Shown: piece after piece, positions 1 to 9,223 of the stretch
Layout: each line of letters starts with the position of its first letter
Numbering within the stretch: the first letter of the stretch is position 1
Origin: Granulicella aggregans
GTDB taxonomy: Bacteria; Acidobacteriota; Terriglobia; Terriglobales; Acidobacteriaceae
Direction: 5' to 3'
Assembly: GCF_014203275.1 (NCBI RefSeq)
Contig: NZ_JACHIP010000001.1
Span: 372,001 to 436,000, forward strand
DNA length: 64,000 nt
The notes under the pieces: model-generated
Database searches by the model: none
Told to the model about the DNA's origin: nothing
Seen by the model: only the letters and a program-made list of their open reading frames with translations
Program-made: the position numbers and the translations under genes

Positions 1-778
1 GCTCGGGCGCGGCTACGACCGGCGCGAGTGCGGAAGGCTGCGCTGGCGCTGGCTTCACGATCGCGTCAGTGTTGGCCGACGACTGCTTTGCCGATGCCGA
101 GGCCACGGATGGAGTTATAGGCTTGCTCTCGGCGATAAGAGGCGCTGCGACCGAGTAGTTGAACTCCGCCTCAAGGTCCTGCGGAGGGCTATTCAGCAGA
201 TTCGTCGGATAGTCGGTTAGCTGCGCGCTGCGATCAACCTTGAACGGCTGCGGACCTTCGAGCGTGATGCCGCTGCCGGTGGTAACGACGATCTCCTTCC
301 AGCCCGCATGTCCCTCGTAGTTGCCATCGGAGTAATGTAGCCGAAGATGACCGTCGCCTGCAGCAACCTTGCCGCGATAGACCACGCCGATCTTCATCGT
401 CGGCAGACCGCCCGCGCCCGGCGGAAAGATCACGCTCGGCTTGCCCAGTGATAGCTTCACGGCCTCGCCATTCACTGCCAGCCGAAGCCCTTTCTCCCAC
501 GCCGCAGCCTGCTGTGCAAGATAAGGTCGCAACGCCGGATCGTCCGCACGAGCCGAGATGCCCGCGTTCTGAATCTCCTGGTAGGTCGGGATTTCGGCGA
601 TGTCGATGATGTAACGCACTTCAATCGCGTCGCGCTCGATGTGGATGCCGGAGTAGTGATTGATGCTGAAGTTGCCCATGGGATGGGCCAGGCACGACCC
701 CGCCCAAACCATCATCAGCACGAGCGCTGCAGCACGGGACACAAGCGCGCTCGTCCGAATTCTAGTTCTGCTTCGCAT
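1..778 (-). CDS. NicO-type nickel/cobalt transporter, N-terminal part (runs off the window)
   Basis: The 259 visible residues begin with a hydrophobic signal ending in GSCLA, followed by HPMGNFSINHYSG. That opening is typical of the periplasmic N-terminal domain found in front of NicO/HoxN-like nickel-cobalt transporters. The rest of the visible part is a soluble beta-rich domain and a low-complexity Ala/Pro/Ser stretch; the membrane domain would lie beyond base 1. The start ATG (776-778) lies inside the end of the TPR gene, overlapping it by 17 bp, with an AGGAAGAG ribosome site upstream, so the two are translationally coupled. Family assignment is by motif memory. A HupE/UreJ-type membrane part is the main alternative, and the missing C-terminus would decide it. 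Confidence 0.7.
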   Translation of the reverse strand, partial: MRSRTRIRTSALVSRAAALVLMMVWAGSCLAHPMGNFSINHYSGIHIERDAIEVRYIIDIAEIPTYQEIQNAGISARADDPALRPYLAQQAAAWEKGLRLAVNGEAVKLSLGKPSVIFPPGAGGLPTMKIGVVYRGKVAAGDGHLRLHYSDGNYEGHAGWKEIVVTTGSGITLEGPQPFKVDRSAQLTDYPTNLLNSPPQDLEAEFNYSVAAPLIAESKPITPSVASASAKQSSANTDAIVKPAPAQPSALAPVVAAPE

Positions 779-2138
779 GATCTCTTCCTGCATCCATCCC
801 TGCGGTTGTCTGGCTTTCGGCCTTCAATGCCGCAATCGTCTTCTGCGCCTGCGGAGCAAAGAGAACGTGGAACCGTGGACTGATCGCAAGCGCGCGCTCC
901 AAATGCTCCGATGCCTTCGCCTTGTCGCCCGCGGCTGCGTAGATCATGCCTGCGTGATACTCCATGATCGCGTCCTTCGTCCCCATCCGCATCGCGCGCT
1001 CGATCTCCTGCTTCGCATCCTGCGTCTGTCCATTCTTCAACAACGCCCACGCCAACGCATCGGATGTATAGACATCATGCCGCACATCGAACTCCTTGCG
1101 CGCCAACTTCAGGGCTTCGGGAAGTTGGCGATCATGGTCAGCATAAAACAGCGCCAGCTCACGGTTGTAGACCTGCTGGTTGATCTCGTTCAAACGGCCG
1201 ATGAACTCCACCGTCGCGTATTGTTTCTCGGCGTTCGTCTTGTCGCCGCTTACGGTGTACACATCCCCCAAGGCCGCGAGATAAAGCGGAAGCGGGATGA
1301 TCGCGATCGCCTGCTTGTAGAAGTCTATCGCCTCGGGAAATCTCCCCTGCGCGGCGCGGATCTGGCCCATCGCGGCCAGCGCCCGATGATACTTCGGGAA
1401 GTCGCGCAGAGAGTTTGTCTCGCGCTCCTCCGCCTTGGCAAGATCGCCTAATTGGAAGCTCTGCTCCCCCAGCATGAACTCCGTCCAGGCAAGGTTCTCG
1501 GCGGGCATGTGCATCTCCTGCCCAAGTACGATCGCGCGCTCGAGGTCGTCAAATGCCTTCGACGTATCTCCCTTGATCCAGTGCAGACCGGCGCCGTGAC
1601 TTGCCGCCAGAAACTCGATCCCCGGATGCTGCGTGCCATCTTCGGGAGGTTTTACGTAGTCATAGAACTTCTGCGCCGCTTCGTAGTTGCCCTGCTCGAG
1701 CTGAGCGTCGCCAGCATAGGGATATGCCGCGAGGTCGGTAGGCAGCAGCTTGATGGCCTTCTCGGCGTCCTCTCCTGCCTCGCGGAACTTGTGCTCTGAG
1801 AGATGTACCGTCGCCAGTTGCGCGAAAGCCGGCGCCGCTTCTTTGTGCGTCGATTCGAACTTCAGAGATTGTTCAAGCGACCCTTCGGCGAGTTGGAAGT
1901 AGCTGATATCGCCGGTCTCGCGCGCCTTCTGCGCATAAGCGGCGGCAAGCTCGTTGTAGCTGCCCCAGTATTCGATATCACGCGCTACCTGCATCTGCCA
2001 GAAGCGGATCCGAGCATCGGAGGCTTTATCCGCCGAAAGGGGCTTTTCCTGTGCAAATGCAGCAGAAGATATTGCCAGGAAAACAACGAGGGCCTTCAGG
2101 AAGGCCCTCGTTTGGATCATCGAAGCATGTTGTTTCAT
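762..2138 (-). CDS. Secreted TPR-repeat protein
   Basis: The protein is 458 aa. A signal peptide (residues 1 to about 29, ending SSAAFAQ) is followed by helical repeats with the TPR spacing of small and aromatic residues, for example near residues 100-135, in the middle (YHRALAAMGQIRAAQGRF), and a last copy before the C-terminus. It probably works in the periplasm as a scaffold. It sits between the DUF4331 gene (34 bp upstream) and the NicO-like transporter gene (17 bp overlap), so the three are almost certainly one operon. GGGGAT sits 6 nt before the ATG. No enzymatic motif is visible, and the binding partner is unknown; the neighbours are the obvious candidates. Confidence 0.85.
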   Translation of the reverse strand: MKQHASMIQTRAFLKALVVFLAISSAAFAQEKPLSADKASDARIRFWQMQVARDIEYWGSYNELAAAYAQKARETGDISYFQLAEGSLEQSLKFESTHKEAAPAFAQLATVHLSEHKFREAGEDAEKAIKLLPTDLAAYPYAGDAQLEQGNYEAAQKFYDYVKPPEDGTQHPGIEFLAASHGAGLHWIKGDTSKAFDDLERAIVLGQEMHMPAENLAWTEFMLGEQSFQLGDLAKAEERETNSLRDFPKYHRALAAMGQIRAAQGRFPEAIDFYKQAIAIIPLPLYLAALGDVYTVSGDKTNAEKQYATVEFIGRLNEINQQVYNRELALFYADHDRQLPEALKLARKEFDVRHDVYTSDALAWALLKNGQTQDAKQEIERAMRMGTKDAIMEYHAGMIYAAAGDKAKASEHLERALAISPRFHVLFAPQAQKTIAALKAESQTTAGMDAGRDHAKQN

Positions 2139-2172
2139 ACCAAATCCCCGTGATCAATTGCTCGACACAATT

Positions 2173-3621
2173 CTACTGCTGCGTCGGGTAATCGATCGTC
2201 CCTGCGGCTCCTGGAAGCGGATGCGGTGCAGGGATATACGGGAAGGTCGCGAGGAACGGATAGTCATTGCCATCGAGATAGTTGACGATGGTGTTGTCGG
2301 GCTTGATGAACTGTGTGCCCTGCAGCACCACGAGAACGCGACGGTCCTGGCATTGCGGGAAGGCGGTGCAGTTCAGAGCCGCCCTGCCTGTAGCTGTGCC
2401 GCCACCTGTGACGCCCGACGGGAACTGAACGTCGGCAAGTTGACGGATGAGCTGAAAAGGAACATCGATGGTCGAGTAGTCCAGCGGCCGACCGTTCTGA
2501 AGGCCGAACTGGCCGATAGCGAGCGTACCGTAGGGAATATCAAGGTCGAGACGTTGCACATCCGGCAGCAGAGCGATGCGCAGCAGGTCCTTGCTGGTGT
2601 TGCCGAAGTTCGTACCGAGAAGCAACGGAGCTCCGTTTGGAAGGGCGGCGACACCCTCAGCTTGTAGCAGGGCTGCGCGTCCAGCAGTGGTGTTGCCGGT
2701 GCCGTCGTTATCGGTGGTCGTCAGAGCATCCGGGATCAGGCTGGAATAGGCGGCAACGTCATTCTCAGGGATTGCGAAGTTGAACGCGTCACGCTGAGCG
2801 GCCGGGACGAAGACGGTCGCAATCGCCTGCTGACCCATCCGCTCGAACTGATCATAGGTGTTCTGACCGTGGCGGGTGGGAACCAGCTTGCTCACCGTCG
2901 CCCAGACGTTGATCTTGGAGGTGCTTCCGCGCAACATCGCCTTCGGCACCGAGACTGCGATGGAGGTGACGTTGAAGCCGGCGAAGGTGTCGACGCCGCT
3001 GGTTCCATCGGCGCGAACGGGGCGACCGCGGAAGGGGCCAACCGCACGGAAGAGGTCCTGGCTGCCGTTCAGAATACGGGTGAACTGGGCGAAGTCGAAG
3101 ACGAAGGGATCGTCGCGAAGTCCTACATAAGCCTGCACCGCACTTGCGCTGCCGAAGACGGTACCGAACTTGCCCGTCGCCGTGGGCGCGCTGGTCACCA
3201 ACGTGTTGCGAGCTCCTGTGGTTGTGGGTACAGCCGGGCCGTAGACTGAGGCCGTCTGCCCCTGGCCGGGCTGGTCGAAGACGATCTGGATGACCTGGTC
3301 TTCGCGGGCGTCGCCGGTGTTGTCGATCTTGAACTGGTAGAGCATCTCGGGCGAGAAGGCATAGCTTCCGCCTTCAGCTGCCTGAGCGAACGGGTTCACA
3401 TTCACTATGAAGACGACGCGCGTGGAGTCGTTCGGATCGGTAAAGGAATACAGGTCGGTGATGTCGCCCTCGGGCAGACCGTCGACTGTTGGCGCCTCGC
3501 GATGGTCGGAGCCGTAGACTTTCTTCATCTGCCTGGATGGCGCCAGGGTCAGGAAAGCGACCGTACCGGCCATCACCGTAAAAGCTACCGCTGCGCGCAT
3601 CCAGTTCTTCGTGTGCTTCAT
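2173..3621 (-). CDS. DUF4331 family secreted protein
   Basis: The protein is 482 aa from the chosen ATG (3619-3621), which has a GGGGGAAAC ribosome site directly upstream. An in-frame start at 3714 would overlap the preceding gene and has no such site. An N-terminal hydrophobic segment acts as signal or anchor. The mature part opens with GSDHREAPTVDG and then DITDLYSF, the hallmark start of DUF4331 proteins, which begin with an Asp/His-rich segment. The function of the family is unknown. Here it is the first gene of an operon with a TPR protein and a NicO-like metal transporter. The conserved His/Asp/Glu cluster at the mature N-terminus would suit metal binding, but that is inference. Confidence 0.85.
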   Translation of the reverse strand: MKHTKNWMRAAVAFTVMAGTVAFLTLAPSRQMKKVYGSDHREAPTVDGLPEGDITDLYSFTDPNDSTRVVFIVNVNPFAQAAEGGSYAFSPEMLYQFKIDNTGDAREDQVIQIVFDQPGQGQTASVYGPAVPTTTGARNTLVTSAPTATGKFGTVFGSASAVQAYVGLRDDPFVFDFAQFTRILNGSQDLFRAVGPFRGRPVRADGTSGVDTFAGFNVTSIAVSVPKAMLRGSTSKINVWATVSKLVPTRHGQNTYDQFERMGQQAIATVFVPAAQRDAFNFAIPENDVAAYSSLIPDALTTTDNDGTGNTTAGRAALLQAEGVAALPNGAPLLLGTNFGNTSKDLLRIALLPDVQRLDLDIPYGTLAIGQFGLQNGRPLDYSTIDVPFQLIRQLADVQFPSGVTGGGTATGRAALNCTAFPQCQDRRVLVVLQGTQFIKPDNTIVNYLDGNDYPFLATFPYIPAPHPLPGAAGTIDYPTQQ

Positions 3622-3664
3622 GTTTCCCCCATTGGCCCGCAGTGCAGGCCGTTGTTCCAAATGT

Positions 3665-4429
3665 CTATTGTTTGGTCGCCGGAATATATAGAAGGTTCTG
3701 CTCATTGAGTCCAAGCATGAGAATCTGGTTTGGGCCGACCACGTAGTAGGCGAGATTACTTCCGACCAGCGCCGCCTGTCCGCGACCGCTCGTCATCGGC
3801 GTCGCCAGGAAGCCGGTCACTGTTGGGTAGCTAAGCGATGTCTGCGCGTCGGTGAACGTCAGGTTGCCACCGGTGAAAGTCCCACCCGTCCCGGCAACAA
3901 ACTGCCCGCTGCCAGTGATCGTTCCCTGTCCTTCGCCAGTTACCGAGAAGCTGTACGTTCCCGGCGTCACAAAGCCTGAGGTGGTCTGCTTATAAAGCAT
4001 CCCGCTGCCTGAACCGTCGAAGTTCTGGATCGGCGTCGTTCCCGAGACCGCGAGGTTTGCCGAGAAGGAATCCTTGACCGAACCGCCATCCGTAAGGTTG
4101 ATCGTTGCGGTCCCACTGGTCACCGTATAAGTCCCGGTCAACGCAACATTCGGATCAATACCCGAACCCAGGTTATAGTCCGCGACGGCACTGGTGATGT
4201 TCCCTTTTCCATCTGCGACGAAGCTGCCCAGCACGGAGTAGTCCCCGTCGTTCGAGTCAGTCCCACTCGCGTGGAAGACGTAGTTGCCGCTTACGTCGTC
4301 CAAACCGGAGACCGGCGTTTTAGTAGACGAACCCGAATCACCGCATGCGACCAGCACCAGGCTAAGCGCGGAAGCGCAGAGACATCTCGCTGCCAGATCA
4401 AATTTAAGTCTGCTCATGGGTCTGCTCAT
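3665..4429 (-). CDS. Putative lipoprotein, acidobacterial beta-rich repeat type
   Basis: The protein is about 254 aa. A short basic N-terminus and a hydrophobic stretch end in LVLVACGDSG, a clear lipobox with Cys as the lipidated residue. The mature part is rich in Gly, Ser, Thr and Asn (GNYVFHASGTDSNDGDYSV, GSFVADGKGNIT) and looks like repeated beta-strands. Similar sequences are common in Acidobacteria, with no known function. Three possible starts occur (GTG 4450, ATG 4429, ATG 4417), and none has a strong ribosome site; 4429 follows a weak GGAAA. It ends 44 bp before the DUF4331 start on the same strand, so it could be co-transcribed with that operon. Confidence 0.75.
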   Translation of the reverse strand: MSRPMSRLKFDLAARCLCASALSLVLVACGDSGSSTKTPVSGLDDVSGNYVFHASGTDSNDGDYSVLGSFVADGKGNITSAVADYNLGSGIDPNVALTGTYTVTSGTATINLTDGGSVKDSFSANLAVSGTTPIQNFDGSGSGMLYKQTTSGFVTPGTYSFSVTGEGQGTITGSGQFVAGTGGTFTGGNLTFTDAQTSLSYPTVTGFLATPMTSGRGQAALVGSNLAYYVVGPNQILMLGLNEQNLLYIPATKQ

Positions 4430-4726
4430 AGGTTTTCCAATCTGATTCACTTACGTGAGAAAAACAATTCTGGTTTTCAGCTGGCGAAAATTATTTCCAG
4501 ACTTCTTTGCCGCAAGACTATAAGGCATAAAGGCACCTCGCCCGATCGAGCGGTGCATAAGGGGACGCTTGCAGCGACGCCTGCCATCATTGCGGAAATA
4601 GTGGGGGAAGTAAAGGAGGAATTTCATAAAAAATGGATGGCTGTCCGGCTTTGTCCGCTTTTGTCCAAAGCGGGAACGCCGAACCAGTCCATCCATTCAT
4701 CCACAGCATGCAGATTGATCTGCGGT
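4430..4726. other. Intergenic region with no supported gene
   Basis: About 300 bp lie between the lipoprotein and the purine nucleoside permease genes. An 81-codon minus-strand reading frame (4451-4696) is present, but it is Arg/Phe-rich and lacks a ribosome site, so I do not call it. The stretch around 4440-4540 is noticeably more AT-rich than its surroundings and probably holds the promoter of the lipoprotein operon. Confidence 0.5.
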
Positions 4727-5758
4727 TCATTTTCCGGGAATCTGCTCCCGATAGATGTCCCACTCTGTCACCAATTTATGGACGACCGTGCTGCCCACCA
4801 GCCACGTCGATTCGAAGGCCGTCGACTTAATGTAAGGCGCGCTGACGCTCTCAAGCGCTGTCCTCCCCGGACGCGGCATGCTGTAGTTGCTTCCTACGCG
4901 CAGCACCATCAGCCGCTGGTAGTCCACGCGATGCAGCCGGTCGAGCCGCTGCATCGCCTCGGCGATCGCCGAGTCTTCCATGTTAGTCATCGCAAAGGTG
5001 CCGCGACCGCCAGTCCATAGCTTCACCCAGTCCTCGGCATACCCGGTCATCACCTTGCCGTGCCAGTACGTGTCCGACGCAAAGCTGTCGCCTTCAAGCA
5101 CCACCGGCAGCTCGCTCGCCTTTGGATATCCCGTCCAGCCGGCCCGTGACTGCTGCATCGCAGCGTTATCGGGAATCTTCACATCTTTCGTCTCGAGAAA
5201 CGCCCAGTGCGCCAGCTTCCCATTCAACTCATACAGGTTGTTGGACATCTGCGTTGCAGGCAGGACATTGGGCTCATGAGCTCCGATGACGAACATCCCA
5301 TACGGCCAGCTTGCGGGAGCCTCGCGGCTGTCGATCTGTCGAGAGATATCGCCCACCACGTAGCTGGCCCAGGCTGCCGTGCTGATCGAGCCTACCTTGG
5401 GATCGACGCCAGCAATCCCCGCTACGAGAAAGTACGCGTGGCTGAGGTCTAACCTCGGATCGAGGCCCAGGGCCATCATCGAGGGGCCGGCGTTCGACAG
5501 CGTCATCCCAGTCACGATGCCGAGCACGTCATGCGACTTGTTAATACGGAGCGCCCTGACTCCGCCAGGAAATTCGATCTTCTCGTCGAGGTGCTCGCGT
5601 TCTACCCAGTACTGGAACTCCCCAGGAGCGTCGCCGGTGTCCTCACCCGGCTCGAACGTGGTGACGATGACGACCTTGATCGGCCACGGCTTCTCCTGCG
5701 CGGGCAACACAGCAGCACAGAGACACACCACCGCCACTAACAAAACTCGCAGTTTCAT
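4727..5758 (-). CDS. Purine nucleoside permease (NUP) family protein
   Basis: The protein is 343 aa with a cleavable signal peptide (ending VLPAQ). It matches the NUP family: WPIKVVIVTTFEPGEDTGDA near the N-terminus, a VTGMTLSNAGPSMMALGLDPR segment and VAGIAGVDP. These resemble the nucleoside-phosphorylase fold. Fungal NUP proteins were described as purine nucleoside transporters, but a secreted bacterial member could equally be a periplasmic nucleoside hydrolase or phosphorylase. deoC, a gene of deoxynucleoside breakdown, lies 1.2 kb away on the other strand, which fits a nucleoside-salvage theme. The lack of transmembrane helices argues against a true permease. Confidence 0.85.
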   Translation of the reverse strand: MKLRVLLVAVVCLCAAVLPAQEKPWPIKVVIVTTFEPGEDTGDAPGEFQYWVEREHLDEKIEFPGGVRALRINKSHDVLGIVTGMTLSNAGPSMMALGLDPRLDLSHAYFLVAGIAGVDPKVGSISTAAWASYVVGDISRQIDSREAPASWPYGMFVIGAHEPNVLPATQMSNNLYELNGKLAHWAFLETKDVKIPDNAAMQQSRAGWTGYPKASELPVVLEGDSFASDTYWHGKVMTGYAEDWVKLWTGGRGTFAMTNMEDSAIAEAMQRLDRLHRVDYQRLMVLRVGSNYSMPRPGRTALESVSAPYIKSTAFESTWLVGSTVVHKLVTEWDIYREQIPGK

Positions 5759-5805
5759 CGCACACGCTCCAGGGAAAGTCTTCTTTCCCCTAAGTGTACG
5801 TGAGC

Positions 5806-6837
5806 CTAAAGCGCGAACTCCTGCGCCAACAGCTCGTAGCTCCTGATGCGCGCCGCGTGGTCCCAGGCGATCGTATTGACGATCAGTTCTTGGATACCGA
5901 GGTCAGCCGCCATCTCCCGTAGCCGCTCTCCCACCCTGGCCGGAGTTCCCACGAAGTATCTCGGCCACTCACCCTCTTCAACGGCGATGTCGCCAAAGAC
6001 CTGCAGCTCGCGCAACGCCGTCTCCGGTGATGCGACGGGGCGGCGATCTCCAAGCCTAATCCGGCGCTGCAGCACACGCACGCTCGAAGCAAGATAGTCG
6101 GCCTCTTCGTCGGTCTCCGAGCAGATCACGCCAACCGCCACCGTCGCCTCTGGAACTTCACGACCGTCTGCACGCCTGCTGGCCAGAAATCCTCGCTGGT
6201 AGGCCTCGATCGCCGGACGCGTGTGAACCGGGCTGAAGAAATGGGCAAACGCATACGGCAGGCCAAACCCAGCGGCGGCGGACGAACTCCACATGCTTGA
6301 GCCCAGCATCCATACATCAGGGGCGCCGGGCATCTCGGGCGAAACCCGCATCTTTGCAAAAGGATGACGCTCCTGGAATCCCTCTCCTAAATAGGCCAAC
6401 AACTCGTTCACCTGGTCCGGAAAGTCGTCCGCCATACCCGTCTTGCGGTCTCGCTTCAACGCGAGCGATTCCACCGGCCCACCACCCGGAGCGCGGCCAA
6501 TCCCGAGATCGATTCGTCCGGGATACAGCGCATGCAGCGTACGGAAGACCTCCGCCACCTTAAATGCGGAGTAGTGAGGCAGCATGATTCTGCCAGACCC
6601 AAGCCTTATCCGCTTCGTCTCCGCACCGATCCGGGACAGCATGATCTCCGGAGCCGTACACGCCAGCGTGTCCATCGCATGATGCTCGGACATCCAGAAA
6701 CGCCGATAGCCCAGCTCGTCGACCCTCCGCGCTAGTGCAATCGAGTTTTCGAGCGCTTGTCCGGGCGTGCTTCCCTCGGGTACCGGCGATTGATCGAGCA
6801 CCGAAAGCTTAAGACCGTGTTTACTGTTTTCGTCCAC
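5806..6837 (-). CDS. LLM-class flavin-dependent oxidoreductase (luciferase-like)
   Basis: The protein is 343 aa and has the features of the bacterial luciferase-like family: LSVLDQSPVPEG at the N-terminus, RRFWMSEHHAMD, RIRLGSGRIMLPHYS and DLGIGRAPGG. It should be a cytoplasmic TIM-barrel enzyme using reduced FMN or F420. This subgroup (MsnO8/YhbW-like) has no settled substrate. The GTG start at 6837 has no good ribosome site; the conserved LSVLDQSP segment begins soon after it, so the true start must lie close by. It is transcribed divergently from deoC across about 145 bp. Confidence 0.88.
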   Translation of the reverse strand: MDENSKHGLKLSVLDQSPVPEGSTPGQALENSIALARRVDELGYRRFWMSEHHAMDTLACTAPEIMLSRIGAETKRIRLGSGRIMLPHYSAFKVAEVFRTLHALYPGRIDLGIGRAPGGGPVESLALKRDRKTGMADDFPDQVNELLAYLGEGFQERHPFAKMRVSPEMPGAPDVWMLGSSMWSSSAAAGFGLPYAFAHFFSPVHTRPAIEAYQRGFLASRRADGREVPEATVAVGVICSETDEEADYLASSVRVLQRRIRLGDRRPVASPETALRELQVFGDIAVEEGEWPRYFVGTPARVGERLREMAADLGIQELIVNTIAWDHAARIRSYELLAQEFAL

Positions 6838-6982
6838 ACTCTATAGATGTGTCACCGCGCCGAACGACCCACGCCTCGCCAACCGGGCTCCGAATAGTTC
6901 ATACTTTTAGCCGTAGACGCACGTCTCCTGAACGTGGGCGTGCTAACCTCCCCGCAACACTGAACGACCCGCAGGAGCTCCA

Positions 6983-7756
6983 TTGAACACCGTTGCTATC
7001 TCCGATCTTCCCGCATTCGACGCCGCAGCCTTTGCCGCCCATACACTTAGCTCCCCAGCCAACCTTGCCGCGGTACTCGATCACACCCTGCTGAAGCCCG
7101 AAGCGACACGCTCTCAAGTCCTCACACTCTGCGCCGAGGCCGCCGAGCACCGCTTCGCCTGCGCCATGGTCAACCCCACCTGGGTCTCGACCGCCGTCCA
7201 CGCGCTCGCGGGAACCGGCGTTCCCGTCGGCGTGGTCATCGGCTTTCCTCTCGGCGCAACGCTTTCCAGCTCCAAGCGCGACGAGACTGTGCGCGTGTTG
7301 AAGCTAGGCGCACATGATGTAGATATGGTCCTCAATGTCGGCCTGCTCAAGTCCGGCCAGAAGGAAGACTTCGAGGCTGTCCGCCAGGACATTCGCGGCG
7401 TGGTCGATCTCGCTCACGCTGCCGGAGCAATCGTAAAGGTGATCCTCGAGACCTGCCTGCTCACCTTTGAGGAAAAGCTTCGAGCCTCCGACCTTGCCCT
7501 CTCCGCCGGGGCCGACTTCCTCAAGACAAGCACCGGCTTCTCGACCGGCGGAGCCACGACCGACGACATCGCTCTGCTACGCGGCGTCGCTGGAAATCAC
7601 GCCGGCGTAAAGGCCTCAGGAGGCATCCGCTCGCTGGCTGATGCGACAGCCATGTTGAACGCGGGTGCCACGCGCATCGGAGCCAGCGCCAGCGTTCGAA
7701 TCATCGCGGAGCTTAGCGGCCAGGCAGCCACTACGCCTCCGTCGACCGGATACTGA
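6983..7756 (+). CDS. deoC: Deoxyribose-phosphate aldolase
   Basis: The protein is 257 aa and cytoplasmic. It cleaves 2-deoxyribose-5-phosphate to glyceraldehyde-3-phosphate and acetaldehyde. The Schiff-base lysine is in GADFLKTSTGF (Lys181); supporting residues are Asp114 (DVDMVLNVG) and Lys210 (GVKASGGIR). The start is TTG (6983-6985), with AGGAG 5 nt upstream; there is no better in-frame ATG. Its stop is 4 bp from the ATG of the secreted esterase, so the two form an operon. Confidence 0.96.
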   Translation: MNTVAISDLPAFDAAAFAAHTLSSPANLAAVLDHTLLKPEATRSQVLTLCAEAAEHRFACAMVNPTWVSTAVHALAGTGVPVGVVIGFPLGATLSSSKRDETVRVLKLGAHDVDMVLNVGLLKSGQKEDFEAVRQDIRGVVDLAHAAGAIVKVILETCLLTFEEKLRASDLALSAGADFLKTSTGFSTGGATTDDIALLRGVAGNHAGVKASGGIRSLADATAMLNAGATRIGASASVRIIAELSGQAATTPPSTGY

Positions 7757-7760
7757 CGCC

Positions 7761-8861
7761 ATGGTAAAATTCGCCACGTTCGCTGGAGTGATATTCGCTG
7801 CGGGCGTGGCGCTCGCTCAGGTCCGGCCCACGCCGCCCGCACGCGACCCGCTTACTCCGGGATATCCCGCTGCGGTCGAACTCGCGGATGGCCAGCTTCC
7901 TCCGAAGCATGCCGATGGAAATTTCATCCTCGGCCCCACTCACACCAGCGTCCCCGAAAGCCTGCCTCAGACCGGCGTGCCACAAGGCACCATCGCCGAG
8001 TTCACCCTGAACTCTGCCGACAGCAAGCTCTACCCCGGCATAGCGCGCGAACCCGGAACCTTCGGCATCGTCGACCCGAGGGAACCGGGTAAACTCATCG
8101 TCACCACCAGCCATCCCGCTCCGTACAGCCGCAAAGTGACGGTCTATATTCCGAAGCAGTATATGGCCGGAACCATTGCTCCGTTTATCGTTGGAGCCGA
8201 CGGCCCGGACCGGACGCTCTTCACCGTGCTCGATAACCTAATCGCACAGAAGCGCGTTCCAGCGATGATTGCCATCTCGATCAGCAACGGTGGCGGAGAC
8301 GCACAAGGCAGCGAACGCGGCCTCGAGTACGACACCATGTCCGGCCGCTATGCCGAGTTTGTCGAGAGCGAAGTCCTGCCTGAAGTCGAAGCCAGGTATC
8401 ATGTCAAACTGACGAAGGATCCCGATGGCCGCGCCACCACGGGCGGAAGCTCCGGTGGATCATGCGCTTTAATTATGGCGTGGTATCACCCGGAGCTATA
8501 TCACCGAGTACTGACTTACTCCGGCACTTACTTGAATCAGCAGTGGCCGTATTCGCCCGAAACCCCGCACGGCGCATGGGAGTTTCACGAGCACCTGATC
8601 CCCGGCGCACCACGCAAACCGCTTCGGCTATGGCTCGAAGTGGGCGACCGCGATCTGCTGAATCCAAACATCATGCGCGACGACATGCACGACTGGGTGC
8701 TGGCCAACGAGAAGATGGCTGAAGCACTGGCTGCAAAGGGATATCACTACCAGTTCGTCTTCGCCCGCGATGCTGGCCACGTAGACCCGGCGGTGCGACG
8801 GCAGACGCTCGCCGAGGCGCTCGAGTATGTGTGGCAGGACTACAAACCCTCGTCGCGCTGA
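7761..8861 (+). CDS. Secreted esterase of the enterochelin esterase-like fold
   Basis: The protein is 366 aa from the ATG at 7761, directly after the deoC stop; a longer frame upstream only overlaps deoC. A signal peptide (about residues 1-20, ending ALAQ) leads into a putative esterase (PF00756-type) domain. The nucleophile elbow is GGSSGGS, with Ser231 in the GxSxG arrangement, and the likely catalytic His is in ARDAGHVD near the C-terminus. Enterochelin esterase-like enzymes hydrolyse siderophore esters, feruloyl esters or other acyl groups; nothing here fixes the substrate. Pairing with deoC may only be positional. Confidence 0.88.
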   Translation: MVKFATFAGVIFAAGVALAQVRPTPPARDPLTPGYPAAVELADGQLPPKHADGNFILGPTHTSVPESLPQTGVPQGTIAEFTLNSADSKLYPGIAREPGTFGIVDPREPGKLIVTTSHPAPYSRKVTVYIPKQYMAGTIAPFIVGADGPDRTLFTVLDNLIAQKRVPAMIAISISNGGGDAQGSERGLEYDTMSGRYAEFVESEVLPEVEARYHVKLTKDPDGRATTGGSSGGSCALIMAWYHPELYHRVLTYSGTYLNQQWPYSPETPHGAWEFHEHLIPGAPRKPLRLWLEVGDRDLLNPNIMRDDMHDWVLANEKMAEALAAKGYHYQFVFARDAGHVDPAVRRQTLAEALEYVWQDYKPSSR

Positions 8862-8884
8862 CTCTGTCTGAAATTGGACTGCGC

Positions 8885-9223
8885 TTAGCCGGCCTCCACA
8901 AAGGCCTTAAGACGTACCAGCGCTCCGTCCCACTGCTGCGACACCTTATCGAGATACTCCCGCATCTCCATCACCGGCCTGGAATCGAACTCGAAGAGAC
9001 TCTCTCGGCCTTCTTTCCGGCCATGCACCACCCGCACGTTCTCCAGCACGCGCAGGTGCTTGGTCACGGCCTGTCGAGTCAGCTTCGTTCCTTCGGTCAA
9101 CTCGGCAATCGAATACCGCCTGCCGCTCGCCAGCTTCGTCAGCAGCGCTAGCCGCGTCTCATCGCCCAGCGCCGCAAACACTGCCGCGCGCTCACGCTCA
9201 CTTCTATATCGTTTTGTGGACAT
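8885..9223 (-). CDS. ArsR-family transcriptional regulator
   Basis: The protein is 112 aa with a winged helix-turn-helix: FAALGDETRLALLTKLASG, then the recognition helix TKLTRQAVTKHLRVLENVRVV. It lacks the ELCVCDL-type cysteine metal site of arsenic sensors, so a metal ligand is not indicated. The last 20 bp of the upstream SRPBCC gene overlap its start, so the two are co-translated. This regulator/AHSA1 pairing is frequent in soil bacteria. A dyad upstream of the pair is a likely binding site for it. Confidence 0.92.
   Translation of the reverse strand: MSTKRYRSERERAAVFAALGDETRLALLTKLASGRRYSIAELTEGTKLTRQAVTKHLRVLENVRVVHGRKEGRESLFEFDSRPVMEMREYLDKVSQQWDGALVRLKAFVEAG

Noticed and set aside
4451..4696. 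81-codon minus-strand frame
   Set aside because: It has no ribosome site and an odd Arg/Phe-rich composition, and lies in an AT-rich promoter-like gap.
8885..9223. Arsenic resistance operon
   Set aside because: The ArsR-like regulator lacks the metal-binding cysteine motif and no arsenic genes are adjacent.
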